A DNA stretch of 64,000 bases from Haloarchaeobius sp. HME9146. Its GTDB lineage: Archaea; Halobacteriota; Halobacteria; Halobacteriales; Natrialbaceae. Both the position numbers and the translations under genes were made by a program. The notes below the pieces were generated by a model that was not told the DNA's origin, made no database searches, and worked only from the letters and a program-made list of their open reading frames with translations. Below are positions 16,912 through 25,182 of this stretch, piece after piece. Numbering within the stretch: the first letter of the stretch is position 1; each line of letters starts with the position of its first letter. The stretch covers positions 124,001 to 188,000 of the forward strand of contig NZ_JAODVR010000001.1 in assembly GCF_025399835.1 (NCBI RefSeq), in the 5' to 3' direction.

Positions 16912-17801
16912 CCCGCGCCGAGTGGGCGACCGAAGTCGCCCGCGGCCTCGTTCCCGACGCCCTCGCACCGGCGATCGGCCTCGTCTCACACCTCGGCGAC
17001 CCGGTGTTCCTCGTCGCGCTCCTCGTACTCACGTACTGGTTCACTGACCGGGAGCGCGGCGTCCGCCTGCTCGGTATCGGGCTCGGGGCGCTCGCGCTCG
17101 TCATCTTCCTCAAGAACCTCCTGCTCGTCCCCCGGCCGACCATCGGGCCACCGGTCCCCGCGGAGTCGATCCCCTGGCTGTTCCGGACCTCGTATCGACT
17201 CGCAAGCGAGGCCGACGGCTACGCGATTCCGAGCGGGCACGCGCTGGGGACGACCGTCGTCTACCTGGCGCTCGCGATGCGACTCGGCACCAGCCGGGCG
17301 TACGGGGCCGCCGCCGCCATCATCGCTGGCGTCGGGTTCGCCCGCATCTACCTCGGGGTGCACTACCTGGGTGACGTGGTCATCGGTTTCCTCCTGGGCG
17401 TGACCTACCTCCTGCTAGCGACGAGACTGCTCGACGACCGGGAGCCGCGGGTCGCGCTCTGGCTGGCGGTCGGCATCGGGAGTCTCGGCGTTCTCGCCAC
17501 GGCACCCATCCCCACCAGTGACGCGATGGCGACCATCGGGTTCGCGACCGGGGCGGGCGTCAGTTGGCAGGCGACAGACGTGCCGACGCAGCCGTGGTCG
17601 CCCTCGCTCGCGCTCTGGCGACCGCTCGCCGTCGTGGGCGGTGTCGGGCTGGCGCTCGGGCTGGTCATCCTGGGAGTCGGAACGGAACCGCTGTGGGTCC
17701 TCGTCGCCGCAGTCCTCGCCGGTGTGACGGTCGTCGCAGTGCCCGGCCTCAGAACGGGAACGCCTGCCGACGCCGCCACGCCACCATACCGAGAGCCGTG
17801 A
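16899..17801 (+). CDS. PAP2-superfamily membrane phosphatase
   Basis: The 300-residue polytopic protein carries the three lipid-phosphatase motifs. These are K-N-LLLVPRP (K-x6-RP), PSGHALGTT (PSGH) and the R-IYLGVHYLGDV motif (R-x5-H-x3-D). Enzymes of this type dephosphorylate polyprenyl pyrophosphates, phosphatidic acid or related lipids at the membrane. In archaea a dolichyl-pyrophosphate phosphatase role is plausible, though the substrate is not shown here. The ATG at 16899 overlaps the upstream gene by 13 nt. The C-terminal part adds four to five extra helices. The end overlaps the convergent DedA gene by 53 bp. Confidence 0.88.
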   Translation: MALLTRAEWATEVARGLVPDALAPAIGLVSHLGDPVFLVALLVLTYWFTDRERGVRLLGIGLGALALVIFLKNLLLVPRPTIGPPVPAESIPWLFRTSYRLASEADGYAIPSGHALGTTVVYLALAMRLGTSRAYGAAAAIIAGVGFARIYLGVHYLGDVVIGFLLGVTYLLLATRLLDDREPRVALWLAVGIGSLGVLATAPIPTSDAMATIGFATGAGVSWQATDVPTQPWSPSLALWRPLAVVGGVGLALGLVILGVGTEPLWVLVAAVLAGVTVVAVPGLRTGTPADAATPPYREP

Positions 17802-18396
17802 GGAACACGACCGCGACCGTCGACGCGACCGGGTTCGCCTGCACGACGGGCCACACCGCCGCCCAGGCGACCTCGATGGGTGCCTTCGTCTCGCCGCCAT
17901 TGGAGTAGCCGAGACCGGCGAGTGCGGCCACGTAGAGGGCCCAACCCGCGCCGGAGTAGAGGCTGAACTTCGTCAGGTCCATCTTGGCGAACCCTGCCGG
18001 GATGGAGATGGGCGTGCGGAGCACGGGGAGGAACCGACCCCAGAACATGAGGCCCTCGCCGTACCGCGTGAACCACTCCTGGCTCTTGTCTATCTCGTCG
18101 TCGGGCATCCGGACGATGTGGCCCCACCGGCGCATCAGGCGCTCACCGTTGACGCCGAACAACCAGTAACACAGCAGGCTCCCGATGATACCGCCGACCA
18201 CCGAGACGGCGACGAACAGCCCGAACGTCGTCGGACCGGTTATCATGAACAGCGCGGCCAGCGGGATGACCACCTCGCTCGGGATGAAGTGGAGGATGAA
18301 CGAGGTCTCGAGGACCACGAAGACGAACAGGGCGATGAATCCGTAGCTCTCGATGAAGGCGATAGAGAAGTCTGTGAGCCACGCGAGTTCGACCAT
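17749..18396 (-). CDS. DedA/VTT-domain membrane protein
   Basis: This 215-residue membrane protein matches the DedA (SNARE-associated/VTT) family. The N-terminal helix is followed by FIPSEVVIPLAALF, GGIIGSLLCYWLFGVNGE and GRFLPVLRTPISIPAGFAKM, which includes the conserved GRF...R..P re-entrant motif. Bacterial DedA members were shown to recycle polyprenyl phosphate across the membrane, and archaeal members may do the same for dolichyl phosphate. It converges on the PAP2 gene with a 53-bp overlap of the coding ends. The start ATG is at 18394-18396, with no gene upstream in the same direction until glnA. Confidence 0.87.
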   Translation of the reverse strand: MVELAWLTDFSIAFIESYGFIALFVFVVLETSFILHFIPSEVVIPLAALFMITGPTTFGLFVAVSVVGGIIGSLLCYWLFGVNGERLMRRWGHIVRMPDDEIDKSQEWFTRYGEGLMFWGRFLPVLRTPISIPAGFAKMDLTKFSLYSGAGWALYVAALAGLGYSNGGETKAPIEVAWAAVWPVVQANPVASTVAVVFLTALGMVAWRRRQAFPF

Positions 18397-18438
18397 TCAC
18401 CCGAAAAAAGCCAGCAGACGATTATATGTCTCTTGGTC

Positions 18439-19791
18439 TCAGAAGGTCTCGAGGTAGCGGTCGAGCTCCCAGTCGGAGACGTCGACGAGGTAGTCCTTGA
18501 ACTCGGCGCGCTTGGCCTCGACGAACTTCTCGTAGACGTGCTCGCCGAGCGCGTCGCCGATGACCTCGTCCTCCTCGAGGGCGTCGACTGCCTCGCCGAG
18601 GTTGGTCGGCAGCGTGTTGATGCCGTACTCCTCGCGCTTCTGCTCGTCGAACTCGTAGATGTTCTCGCGGACCGGGTCCGGGCACTCGAGGCCCTGCTCG
18701 ATCCCGTCGAGACCCGCGTGGATGAGCGCCGCGAAGGCGAGGTACGGGTTACAGGACGGGTCGGGGAAGCGAGCCTCGATACGGCTGGCGGCCGGGACGC
18801 GGGCGGCCGGCTTCCGGATGAGCGCGGAGCGGTTGCGGTCGGACCACGCGACGTAGACGGGTGCCTCGTAGCCGGGCACCAGGCGCTTGTAGGAGTTCAC
18901 GGTCGGGTTCGAGACCGCCGTGATGGCCGGCGCGTGCTCGAGGATACCGGCGACGAACTGCTTCGCCGTCTCGCTCAGGTTGAACTCGTCGTCGTCGTCG
19001 TGGAACGCGTTCTCGCCGCCCTGGAACAGCGAGATGTGCGTGTGCATGCCGGAGCCGTTGATGCGCGGGATGGGCTTGGGCATGAACGTCGCGTGCAGGT
19101 CGTGCTCGGCCGCGATGGCGCGGACGACGGACCGGAACGTCGCGACGTTGTCGGCCGTCGAGAGCGCGTCGTCGTACGTGAAGTTGATCTCGTGCTGGCC
19201 CTGGGCGACCTCGTGGTGCGAGGCTTCGATGTCGAAGCCCATGGACTCGAGGCCGTAGATGATGTCACGGCGGACGTCCTGGGCGAGGTCCTTCGGCGCG
19301 AGGTCGAAGTAGCCACCGGCGTCGTTGGTCTTCGTCGTCGCGCGCCCGTCCTCGTCCTCCTCGAACAGGAAGAACTCCGGCTCGGGGGCGGCGTTGATGT
19401 CGTAGCCCATGTCCTCGGCACGCTCGATGGCGCGCTTGAGGACGCCACGCGGGTCGCCCGAGAACGGCTCGCCGGTCGAGGTGTCCATCACGTCACAGAT
19501 GAGGCGCGCGGCCGCGCTCTCTTCCGTGTTCCGCCACGGCAGGATGGCGAACGTGGACGGGTCCGGCTCGAGACGCATGTCGGACTCCTGGATACGGACG
19601 AAGCCGTCGATGGACGACCCGTCGAAGTAGATGCCCTCGGTGAACGCCTTCTCGGCCTGGCTGGCCGGGACGGAGACGTTCTTCACGGTGCCCAGGATGT
19701 CCGTGAACTGGAGGCGCAGGAAGTCGACGTTCTGTTCTTCGATCTGGTCGATGACCGCTTCTTCTTCCGCAGACAGGTTTCCGCTTGTCAT
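18439..19791 (-). CDS. glnA: Glutamine synthetase, type I
   Basis: This 450-residue enzyme joins ammonia and glutamate with ATP to make glutamine. It has the beta-grasp domain ([14 protein letters not shown], then FDGSSIDGF), the catalytic core [16 protein letters not shown], the [14 protein letters not shown] motif, [13 protein letters not shown] (ATP site) and [18 protein letters not shown] near the C-terminus. The ATG at 19791 was preferred over an in-frame ATG seven codons earlier. It is divergent from an lrp gene, an arrangement conserved in haloarchaea, where the neighbouring Lrp is a regulator of glnA. Confidence 0.96.
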   Translation of the reverse strand: MTSGNLSAEEEAVIDQIEEQNVDFLRLQFTDILGTVKNVSVPASQAEKAFTEGIYFDGSSIDGFVRIQESDMRLEPDPSTFAILPWRNTEESAAARLICDVMDTSTGEPFSGDPRGVLKRAIERAEDMGYDINAAPEPEFFLFEEDEDGRATTKTNDAGGYFDLAPKDLAQDVRRDIIYGLESMGFDIEASHHEVAQGQHEINFTYDDALSTADNVATFRSVVRAIAAEHDLHATFMPKPIPRINGSGMHTHISLFQGGENAFHDDDDEFNLSETAKQFVAGILEHAPAITAVSNPTVNSYKRLVPGYEAPVYVAWSDRNRSALIRKPAARVPAASRIEARFPDPSCNPYLAFAALIHAGLDGIEQGLECPDPVRENIYEFDEQKREEYGINTLPTNLGEAVDALEEDEVIGDALGEHVYEKFVEAKRAEFKDYLVDVSDWELDRYLETF

Positions 19792-19823
19792 CTTTCTGGT
19801 CGCGTAATCCAACTATCCCCACT

Positions 19824-19891
19824 ACAAAAACCCTACTGTTATACGCAATTCTACCCCCCTCCCAGTGGAACTGGATATTCGTAAAATTCTA
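19824..19891. promoter_or_regulatory. Divergent glnA/lrp promoter region
   Basis: The 126-bp space between the two starts is AT-richer than its surroundings. A weak TATA-like element for glnA lies at 19824-19832 on the minus strand, and one for lrp at 19882-19891 on the plus strand. The heptamer AATTCTA occurs twice in the same direction at 19847-19853 and 19885-19891, 38 bp apart, and could be part of Lrp binding sites. Site identity is inference. Confidence 0.4.
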
Positions 19892-19917
19892 ATGGCTGGA
19901 GGCGTAGTTCTGACGTA

Positions 19918-20376
19918 ATGACGTACGAAAATCTCGATGCGAAGTTGGTGAATGCCCTACTCGACAACGGGGACGCGAGTCTCCGCAGCCTCGCAGAACA
20001 GCTCGACGTCTCGGTGACGACGGTCTCCAATCACGTCTCCGCGCTGGAGGAGGAAGGCGTCATCCGCGGCTACACGCCCAAGATCGACTACGACCAGCTC
20101 GGCTACGACGTGACGGCCATCCTCCAGCTCAAGGTCGAGGGGAGTGCCCTCCCCGACGTGACCGAACGCCTCCGCCAGGAGAAACAGATGGTGTCGGTGT
20201 ACGAGGTCACCGGCGACTACGACGTCATCGCCATCGGGAAGTTCGTCGATACGGACGGCATGAACACCCAGATCAAGCGCCTGCTCACCGACCCCGAGAT
20301 CAAGGAGTCGAACACCTCCGTCGTCCTGAACCCGGTGTGTGAGAACGAGCAGTTCGAGCTGGACCTCGAGGACTGA
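19918..20376 (+). CDS. lrp: Lrp/AsnC family transcriptional regulator
   Basis: The 152-residue protein has an N-terminal winged helix (residues 5-55, [32 protein letters not shown]) and a C-terminal ligand-binding RAM domain (about 70-145). The latter includes [16 protein letters not shown] and [17 protein letters not shown]. Lrp proteins form octamers and sense amino acids. Position divergent from glnA agrees with the haloarchaeal Lrp known to control glutamine synthetase. Autoregulation from the shared 126-bp region is likely. Confidence 0.93.
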   Translation: MTYENLDAKLVNALLDNGDASLRSLAEQLDVSVTTVSNHVSALEEEGVIRGYTPKIDYDQLGYDVTAILQLKVEGSALPDVTERLRQEKQMVSVYEVTGDYDVIAIGKFVDTDGMNTQIKRLLTDPEIKESNTSVVLNPVCENEQFELDLED

Positions 20377-20572
20377 CTTCGAGTTTCGCGCCCTCGCGTG
20401 CGCTCGCGGCACGCCCGCGACCGCCGACCAGCACCGACCAGCAGCCACGTTCTCCTCGCTGGCTGTACTCTCTTGCGCGCTGGGCCGTCCCGATAGCCCA
20501 AGAAAGCCATTTTCGCCGTCGTGGTGTATGCTAGCTCGAATCGCGACCAGAATACGACTACTCACCACAGCC

Positions 20573-20887
20573 ATGACAGTCATCGCCCGGTTCGAGATAC
20601 TACCCGTCGGAGAATCGCACATGTCCGAGTCCATCGCCCGCGCGCTCGACGCGCTTGAGGAGACCGGCGTCACCTACGAGACGACCGGGATGGACACCAT
20701 CGTCGAGGCCGAGACCGCCGGCGAGGTGTTCGCCGCGCTCCAGGCCGCCCACGAGGCAGCCGCCGACGGCCGACTCGTCACCAACATCGAGATAGACGAC
20801 GACCCCGAAGCCGAACAGAGCGCCAAAGACCGCGTCTCAGCCGTCGAGAAGGCTCGTAAGCACTCGGCAGGCGCAGCGAAACCGTAG
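20573..20887 (+). CDS. Thiamine-binding protein, MTH1187/UPF0045 family
   Basis: This 104-residue protein matches the MTH1187/YkoF-like family: MTVIARFEILPVGE at the N-terminus, ALEETGVTYETTGMDTIVEAE in the middle, and a helical region ending ARKHSAG. Family members form ferredoxin-like tetramers, and some bind thiamine-type ligands; the cellular function in archaea is not settled. It follows lrp by 196 bp of unremarkable spacer and lies convergent to the MoaD-like gene. Confidence 0.85.
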   Translation: MTVIARFEILPVGESHMSESIARALDALEETGVTYETTGMDTIVEAETAGEVFAALQAAHEAAADGRLVTNIEIDDDPEAEQSAKDRVSAVEKARKHSAGAAKP

Positions 20888-20947
20888 CCTCGGTCACCTT
20901 TTCAGCATCGAAAACGGTCGGAACGACGAGCCGCGGCCGTCATCCTC

Positions 20948-21352
20948 TCAGGCGACGGCTGCGAACAGCCCGAGCTCGTCGTGGTCGTGCAGCGGCGCGG
21001 TGAACCGGTCGTCGTCGAAGGTCACGTCGTCGTGATTGACGACGAGGTGGACGCCCGGCCTGAACTCGCCCGCGTCGTCGAACACCGTCCCCGCGATGGT
21101 GGGGTACGTGTCGAGCAGCAGGTGGAGCGCGTCGGCGACCGTCGCACCCTCCTCGACCTCGACGGGGACGGACTTCTTGCCGACCGCGTGTTTGAACTCG
21201 CCGAACAGTTTCCACTCGACGTGGCTCTCGGGATGATACGCCGAGAAGTCGAAGTCGTCACAGACCGCACAGCGGCGGGGGCCGGTGGACGACGACGTCG
21301 CGTGGACGACACCGCAGTGTTGACAGACGTGAAGGTGGTTTCTGAATCCCAT
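20948..21352 (-). CDS. Zinc-ribbon plus MoaD/SAMP-like beta-grasp protein lacking the C-terminal GG
   Basis: The 134-residue protein combines an N-terminal zinc ribbon (C10-x2-C13 and C28-x2-C31) with a ubiquitin-like beta-grasp domain from residue 45. The domain matches archaeal MoaD/SAMP proteins, with VEWKLFGEFKHAVG, EEGATVADALHLLL and a final HDELGLFAAVA. SAMPs and MoaD normally end in GG, which is adenylated and then conjugated or thiolated. Here the stop follows directly after VA, so the modifier chemistry should be impossible unless the end is processed or differs from what I read. The start is ATG 21352. A structural or regulatory role is possible. Confidence 0.8.
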   Translation of the reverse strand: MGFRNHLHVCQHCGVVHATSSSTGPRRCAVCDDFDFSAYHPESHVEWKLFGEFKHAVGKKSVPVEVEEGATVADALHLLLDTYPTIAGTVFDDAGEFRPGVHLVVNHDDVTFDDDRFTAPLHDHDELGLFAAVA

Positions 21353-21476
21353 TGTGACTCCCCCAGGTAGAGATACGTCACCAGCGAGATTCAACAGAGA
21401 CCTGATTCCTCCAGTTCGCTGGGCTGTCGCTGTCCAGCGCGGGAAACGGGAGTGTGTGGGATGACAGACGAAAACG

Positions 21477-21500
21477 GGAAACTGCGCTGCGGAAACTGCG
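21477..21500. repeat. Short direct repeat GGAAACTGCG x2
   Basis: GGAAACTGCG occurs at 21477-21486 and 21491-21500 in the spacer between the MoaD-like and thermosome genes, with related GGGAAACG sequence just before. It lies about 125-150 bp upstream of the MoaD-like start and downstream of the thermosome hairpins. Its role is unknown. Confidence 0.35.
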
Positions 21501-21535
21501 TCTGGTTGTCTGCGGGTCGGTACGGGAGCGTGGTG

Positions 21536-21632
21536 GGCTATGGAAGTTCTTCTACGCCGAACTTCACATAGCCTTGGCCGAGGAAACCTCGGCCGTGCGA
21601 TGAGATTTCTCGTTCCTCGAAATCTACATCGC
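21536..21632 (-). other. Three consecutive stem-loops at the thermosome 3' end
   Basis: Three strong hairpins follow one another. Hairpin 1 covers 21597-21632 (arms GCGATGAGATTTC and GAAATCTACATCGC, one bulged A, 9-nt loop) and contains the thermosome stop codon. Hairpin 2 covers 21576-21594 (GGCCGAGG, loop AAA, CCTCGGCC). Hairpin 3 covers 21536-21573 (arms GGCTATGGAAGTTC and GAACTTCACATAGCC, one bulged A, 9-nt loop). Hairpins 1 and 3 share the same design. The array may terminate or stabilise the abundant chaperonin mRNA, or form part of a structured RNA. Confidence 0.7.
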
Positions 21633-23267
21633 GCCGCCCATGCCACCCATGCCGCCCATGCCGCCGGGTGCGCCGCCTTCGTCGTCGCCCTTGTCGGTCG
21701 ACAGGTCGCCGGCGGAGATGATGTCGTCGATCTTGAGGACGAGGTTCGCGGCCTCGGTGGCGGAGGTGTACGCCTGCTCCTTGGAGTGAGCGGGCTCGAC
21801 GACGCCAGCGTCGAAGGTGTCCTCGATGTCGCCGGAGAACACGTTCAGGCCGGCGCGCTTGTTGCCGCTCTCGTGCTCGGAGCGGAGGTTGACGAGGATG
21901 TCGATGGAGTCGAGACCAGCGTTCTCGGCGAGGACGCGGGGCACGAGTTCGAGGGAGTCAGCGAACGCCTCGACGGCGAGCTGCTCGCGACCTTCGACGG
22001 AGTCGGCGTAGTCACGGAGACGCGAGGCGACTTCGACCTCGATGGCACCGCCGCCAGCGACGACGCGGCCGTCGGAGACGGTCTGGGCGACGACGTCGAG
22101 GGCGTCGGTGACGCCGCGCTCGAGCTCGTCGACGACGTGGTCGGTGGAGCCGCGGAGGGTGAGCGTGACGCCGTGGGCGTTCTCGGCACCCTCGACGTAG
22201 AACAGCTCGTCCTCTGCGTCGCGGCTGATGGAGCCCACGCCAAGGTCGGAGGCGTCGAAGTCGTCGAGGTCGGAGACGACGGACGCGCCGAGGATCTCGC
22301 GCAGGAAGCGGATGTCGGACTTCTTCACGCGGCGGACGGCGAGGATGCCCTCCTTCGCGAGGTAGTGCTGTGCGAGGTCGTCGATGCCCTTCTGGCAGAA
22401 GACGACGTCAGCACCGGACTCGACGATGGCGTTGACCTTGTCCTTGAGCTGCTTCTCCTCCTGGTCGAGGAACTGCTGGAGCTGGCTCGGGTCGGTGACG
22501 TTGACCTCGGTGTCGACGCTGGCCTCCTCGACCTCGATGGCCTCGTTGAGGAGGAGGACCTTCGCGTCGTCGACCGTCTTGGGCATGTCGTCGTGGACCG
22601 GGTCCTTGTCGATGACCGCGCCCTTCAGGAGCTCGGAGGCGGAGGCGGGCTGGCCGGTCTGGGTCTCGATGTTGAGGTACTCCATGTCGACCTGGCCCTC
22701 GACGGTGACGGACTGGACCGCGTCGACGATGAGCTGGGCGAGGTGCTCCTTGTCGAGCTCTGCGCCCTTGCCCGTCATGGAGGTCTCGGCGACCTTCTTG
22801 AGGAGTTCCTCGTCGGAGGCGTCGACGCGCTCTGCGATGTCGTCGACCTCTTCGCGAGCCTGCTTGCTGGCGAGGTGGAAGCCCTTGATGATGGCGCTCG
22901 GGTGGATGTCCTGCTCGAGGAGGTCCTCGGCGTTCTTGAGGAGTTCACCCGCGATGGCGACGGCGGTCGTCGTGCCGTCACCGGCCTCGTCTTCCTGCGT
23001 CTCGGCGACCTCGATAATCATCTCGGCCGTCGGGTTGTCGATGTCCATCTCCTTCAGGATGGTTACGCCGTCGTTCGTGATGGTGACGTCGCCCATCGAG
23101 TCGACGAGCATCTTGTCCATCCCTTTCGGGCCGAGTGTGGAACGCACGGCCTCGGCGACTGCGCGAGCCGCCTGGATGTTGTACTCCTGCGCGTCACGGT
23201 CCTTGACGCGCTGGGACTCGTCGGACATCACGATCATCGGCTGACCTTGCTGCATTCGCTGGCTCAT
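21624..23267 (-). CDS. Thermosome subunit (group II chaperonin)
   Basis: The 547-residue subunit assembles into the double-ring ATP-driven chaperonin that folds cytosolic proteins. It has the ATP-site motifs [29 protein letters not shown] and [19 protein letters not shown], the apical-domain centre around [14 protein letters not shown], and the C-terminal [13 protein letters not shown] motif. It ends in a Gly/Met-rich tail ([13 protein letters not shown]). The start [10 protein letters not shown] agrees with haloarchaeal homologues and sits 32 nt from the centre of a strong TATA box. The upstream in-frame ATG at 23282 would lie before the predicted transcription start. Confidence 0.95.
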   Translation of the reverse strand: MSQRMQQGQPMIVMSDESQRVKDRDAQEYNIQAARAVAEAVRSTLGPKGMDKMLVDSMGDVTITNDGVTILKEMDIDNPTAEMIIEVAETQEDEAGDGTTTAVAIAGELLKNAEDLLEQDIHPSAIIKGFHLASKQAREEVDDIAERVDASDEELLKKVAETSMTGKGAELDKEHLAQLIVDAVQSVTVEGQVDMEYLNIETQTGQPASASELLKGAVIDKDPVHDDMPKTVDDAKVLLLNEAIEVEEASVDTEVNVTDPSQLQQFLDQEEKQLKDKVNAIVESGADVVFCQKGIDDLAQHYLAKEGILAVRRVKKSDIRFLREILGASVVSDLDDFDASDLGVGSISRDAEDELFYVEGAENAHGVTLTLRGSTDHVVDELERGVTDALDVVAQTVSDGRVVAGGGAIEVEVASRLRDYADSVEGREQLAVEAFADSLELVPRVLAENAGLDSIDILVNLRSEHESGNKRAGLNVFSGDIEDTFDAGVVEPAHSKEQAYTSATEAANLVLKIDDIISAGDLSTDKGDDEGGAPGGMGGMGGMGGAM

Positions 23268-23294
23268 GTACAGGCGAGGCATTGATTGTGCTTC

Positions 23295-23302
23295 TATATA
23301 AA
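23295..23302 (-). promoter_or_regulatory. Thermosome proximal TATA box
   Basis: On the minus strand TTTATATA preceded by CCAAAC is centred about 32 nt before the ATG at 23267, giving a predicted leader of a few nucleotides. Confidence 0.65.
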
Positions 23303-23444
23303 AGTTTGGTAATTGGAGCATCGTGGGTCCCGTGGGATGCCGTCAGCCACCCCAGCTAATCGCAGTACAGTGGCCCATTACCCCGCATACCATGCACATC
23401 TTTACCAAACCACGAGCCGGCAATCTGGTAGCCGAACACAGCCA

Positions 23445-23452
23445 TTTATATA
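23445..23452. promoter_or_regulatory. Second TATA-like element upstream of thermosome
   Basis: TTTATATA occurs 178 bp upstream of the thermosome start in otherwise GC-rich spacer. Read leftwards it could be a distal chaperonin promoter giving a leader of about 155 nt. Read rightwards it would drive an antisense RNA into the SRAP gene. The sequence alone does not decide. Confidence 0.35.
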
Positions 23453-23498
23453 GTATCGTGCTGGCGAGCAGGCAAGTCCACGGTCGAGCCCGGCGTGC

Positions 23499-24239
23499 TC
23501 AGTTCGCACCGAGTTCTTCGACGACCGCGGGCGAGTCGTTCGCCGGGTCGTTCACCGCCGTCGACACCGGGTACGCCCGCATCTCGTCTGCGGGATACGG
23601 CTCGAACAGGCTGGCCGCCTCGTCGGTGTCCCCGTGGAGCCACGTCTCCTCCTCTCCCTCGGGGACCATCACTGCCATCCGGTGGTGCAGGTCAGCCACG
23701 AGGTCGTTCGGCTCCGTGGTACACACCGTAAAGGAGACCACTCGCTTCGTCTCGGGCTCCGCCTTCCCGCCGCCCGCAAACGCGTCCAGTCCTGTCTGCT
23801 TCTCGACGCCCTCCCAGACGGCGTACAGCCCGGCCATCGCGAACGGCTCCTCGTCGGCCAGCGTCACCCGGTAGGGCTGTTTTCCACCTCCCTCCTCTTT
23901 CCACTCGTAGAACCCGTCAGCGGGGACGAGACACCGACCCGCTGTGGCGAGGTCCGCCCCCTCACCCGCCGACGCGAAGGCGTCGCGGAACATCGGCTTG
24001 TCCCGGACCGTCTCCGACCGGGCGTTGATGGGGCGGGGCGCGTCGTCCGGGTCGTCGGTCCACGACGGGAGGAACCCCCAGTTCGCCCGGGTGAGTTCGG
24101 CGTCGGTGTCGGCCCGGATGACCGGCAGGTCCTGCCTCGGTGCCGCGTTGTACCGCGGCCCGTAGTCCGCAGGAACGGACACGCCGAAGCGTTCTTCCAG
24201 CTCGTCCGGCGTCACGAAGAGACTGTAGCGACCACACAT
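23499..24239 (-). CDS. SRAP domain protein (YedK/HMCES family)
   Basis: The 246-residue protein starts MCGRYS, placing catalytic C2 at the N-terminus once Met is removed. SRAP proteins crosslink through this cysteine to abasic sites in single-stranded DNA and protect the genome. Other family residues are present: N in PINARSETV, E in GFYEWK, and H in DLHHRMAVM. The length matches the family. The start ATG at 24239 was chosen because Cys2 is essential, and GCTTTTGTGG 28 nt upstream serves as a likely TATA element. The gene stands alone upstream of the thermosome. Confidence 0.93.
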   Translation of the reverse strand: MCGRYSLFVTPDELEERFGVSVPADYGPRYNAAPRQDLPVIRADTDAELTRANWGFLPSWTDDPDDAPRPINARSETVRDKPMFRDAFASAGEGADLATAGRCLVPADGFYEWKEEGGGKQPYRVTLADEEPFAMAGLYAVWEGVEKQTGLDAFAGGGKAEPETKRVVSFTVCTTEPNDLVADLHHRMAVMVPEGEEETWLHGDTDEAASLFEPYPADEMRAYPVSTAVNDPANDSPAVVEELGAN

Positions 24240-24389
24240 GCGCCTGCGTACGCGTGGGAGCCACAAAAGCTGGCGTCACCCGGCAGTCGAGACGACGGTG
24301 CCGAAAGTACCCTGATAACCAATGTTGCACCGGAAACGAAGGGGTTGGGGGCGGGAGGCGGCGCTCGCCGGGAGTGAATCAGTGAGAAG

Positions 24390-24471
24390 CGCCAGGACAG
24401 GGATTTGAACCCTGAATCCCGAAAGGGAACACGCTTTCCAGGCGTGCGCCTTACCGTTCGGCCATCCTGGC
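24390..24471 (-). tRNA. tRNA-Ser (GGA anticodon)
   Basis: The minus strand folds as a class II tRNA of about 82 nt. The acceptor stem is GCCAGGA with TCCTGGC, the D-arm contains GCCGAACGGTAAGGC, the anticodon arm is CACGCCTGGAAAGCGTG with anticodon GGA, and a variable stem (TCCCTTTCGGGA) is followed by the T-arm with GGTTCAAATCC. The long variable arm and the GGA anticodon identify serine. There is no intron and the 3' CCA is not encoded. Confidence 0.95.
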
Positions 24472-24497
24472 TTCACCCGTGAGTTACCGGGTGTTGC

Positions 24498-24503
24498 ATT
24501 TAA
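24498..24503 (-). promoter_or_regulatory. TATA-like element for tRNA-Ser
   Basis: TTAAAT on the minus strand lies about 29 nt before the tRNA 5' end, a normal archaeal spacing. Confidence 0.5.
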
Positions 24504-24535
24504 CGGCTTTGTTTCGTTCGACGGTGTGCGAGAGT

Positions 24536-24736
24536 CTACCGTCCCCTGGTGAGGAGCCGAAACTCGGCGACGTAGGCCCCGGCGGCGACCGCGGCACCCA
24601 CGACGAGAGCCACGCCGAGCGCGGGCAGGAAACCCACACCGTCGTTCCCGAGCGCCACGTACCCCTGGTAGAGCACGAGGAAGGCGAACAGGCCGACAGC
24701 GCCCCACAGCAGGGCCGATTTCGCTCTCTGGTTCAC
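24536..24736 (-). CDS. Small two-helix membrane protein, 66 aa
   Basis: The 66-residue protein has two membrane helices (about residues 7-28 and 35-57) and short basic ends. I do not recognise a function. Its start overlaps the stop of ridA by 4 nt (ATGA), so it is probably translated from the same mRNA. Confidence 0.75.
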   Translation of the reverse strand: MNQRAKSALLWGAVGLFAFLVLYQGYVALGNDGVGFLPALGVALVVGAAVAAGAYVAEFRLLTRGR

Positions 24737-25113
24737 TCGTTCGACGCGATGGCCTCGATCTCGACGCCGACGCCCTTCGGGAGGTTCGCGACTTCGACGG
24801 CGGAGCGGGCCGGCGGGTTGTCGAGGAAGTACTCCTTGTACGCGTCGTTCATCTCGTCGAAGTCCTCGATGTCGTCCATGAAGACGGTCACCTTGAGCAC
24901 GTCCTCCATGGTACAGCCCTCCTCCTCAAGGATGGCGCTGACGTTCTCGAGGGACTGGCGGGTCTGGACCGTGATGGACTCGTCGTCCAGCAGTTCGCCG
25001 TCGGGTGTCAGCGGAATCTGGCCGGCGGTGAACACGATGTCGCCGTTCGTCGTCGCCTGACTGTACGCCCCGACCGCGGCCGGTGCCTCGTCCGTGCTGA
25101 TGATTCGCTTCAT
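24733..25113 (-). CDS. ridA: RidA family enamine/imine deaminase
   Basis: The 126-residue protein matches the RidA/YjgF family: PAAVGAYSQATTNGDIVFTAGQIPL at the N-terminus, the trimer-interface EDVLKVTVFMDDIEDF, and the C-terminal NPPARSAVEVANLPKGVGVEIEAIA with the catalytic arginine in PARSAVEV. RidA hydrolyses reactive 2-aminoacrylate and 2-aminocrotonate made by PLP enzymes such as threonine deaminase. The ilvA gene lies 6.6 kb away, not in the operon. It is co-transcribed with the small membrane protein downstream. Confidence 0.92.
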   Translation of the reverse strand: MKRIISTDEAPAAVGAYSQATTNGDIVFTAGQIPLTPDGELLDDESITVQTRQSLENVSAILEEEGCTMEDVLKVTVFMDDIEDFDEMNDAYKEYFLDNPPARSAVEVANLPKGVGVEIEAIASNE

Positions 25114-25182
25114 GTCAGGAGCGACGACCGCCGCCGTCTTAAAAACCCCCGACTCCCCGGCAACGTTTCCGCGCTCCCGCCG

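Noticed and set aside
21353-21535. Possible small coding frame in the spacer between the MoaD-like and thermosome genes
   Set aside because: The frame that stays open upstream of the MoaD-like protein is rich in Arg/Pro/His and runs through the hairpin array. It is better explained as untranslated sequence.
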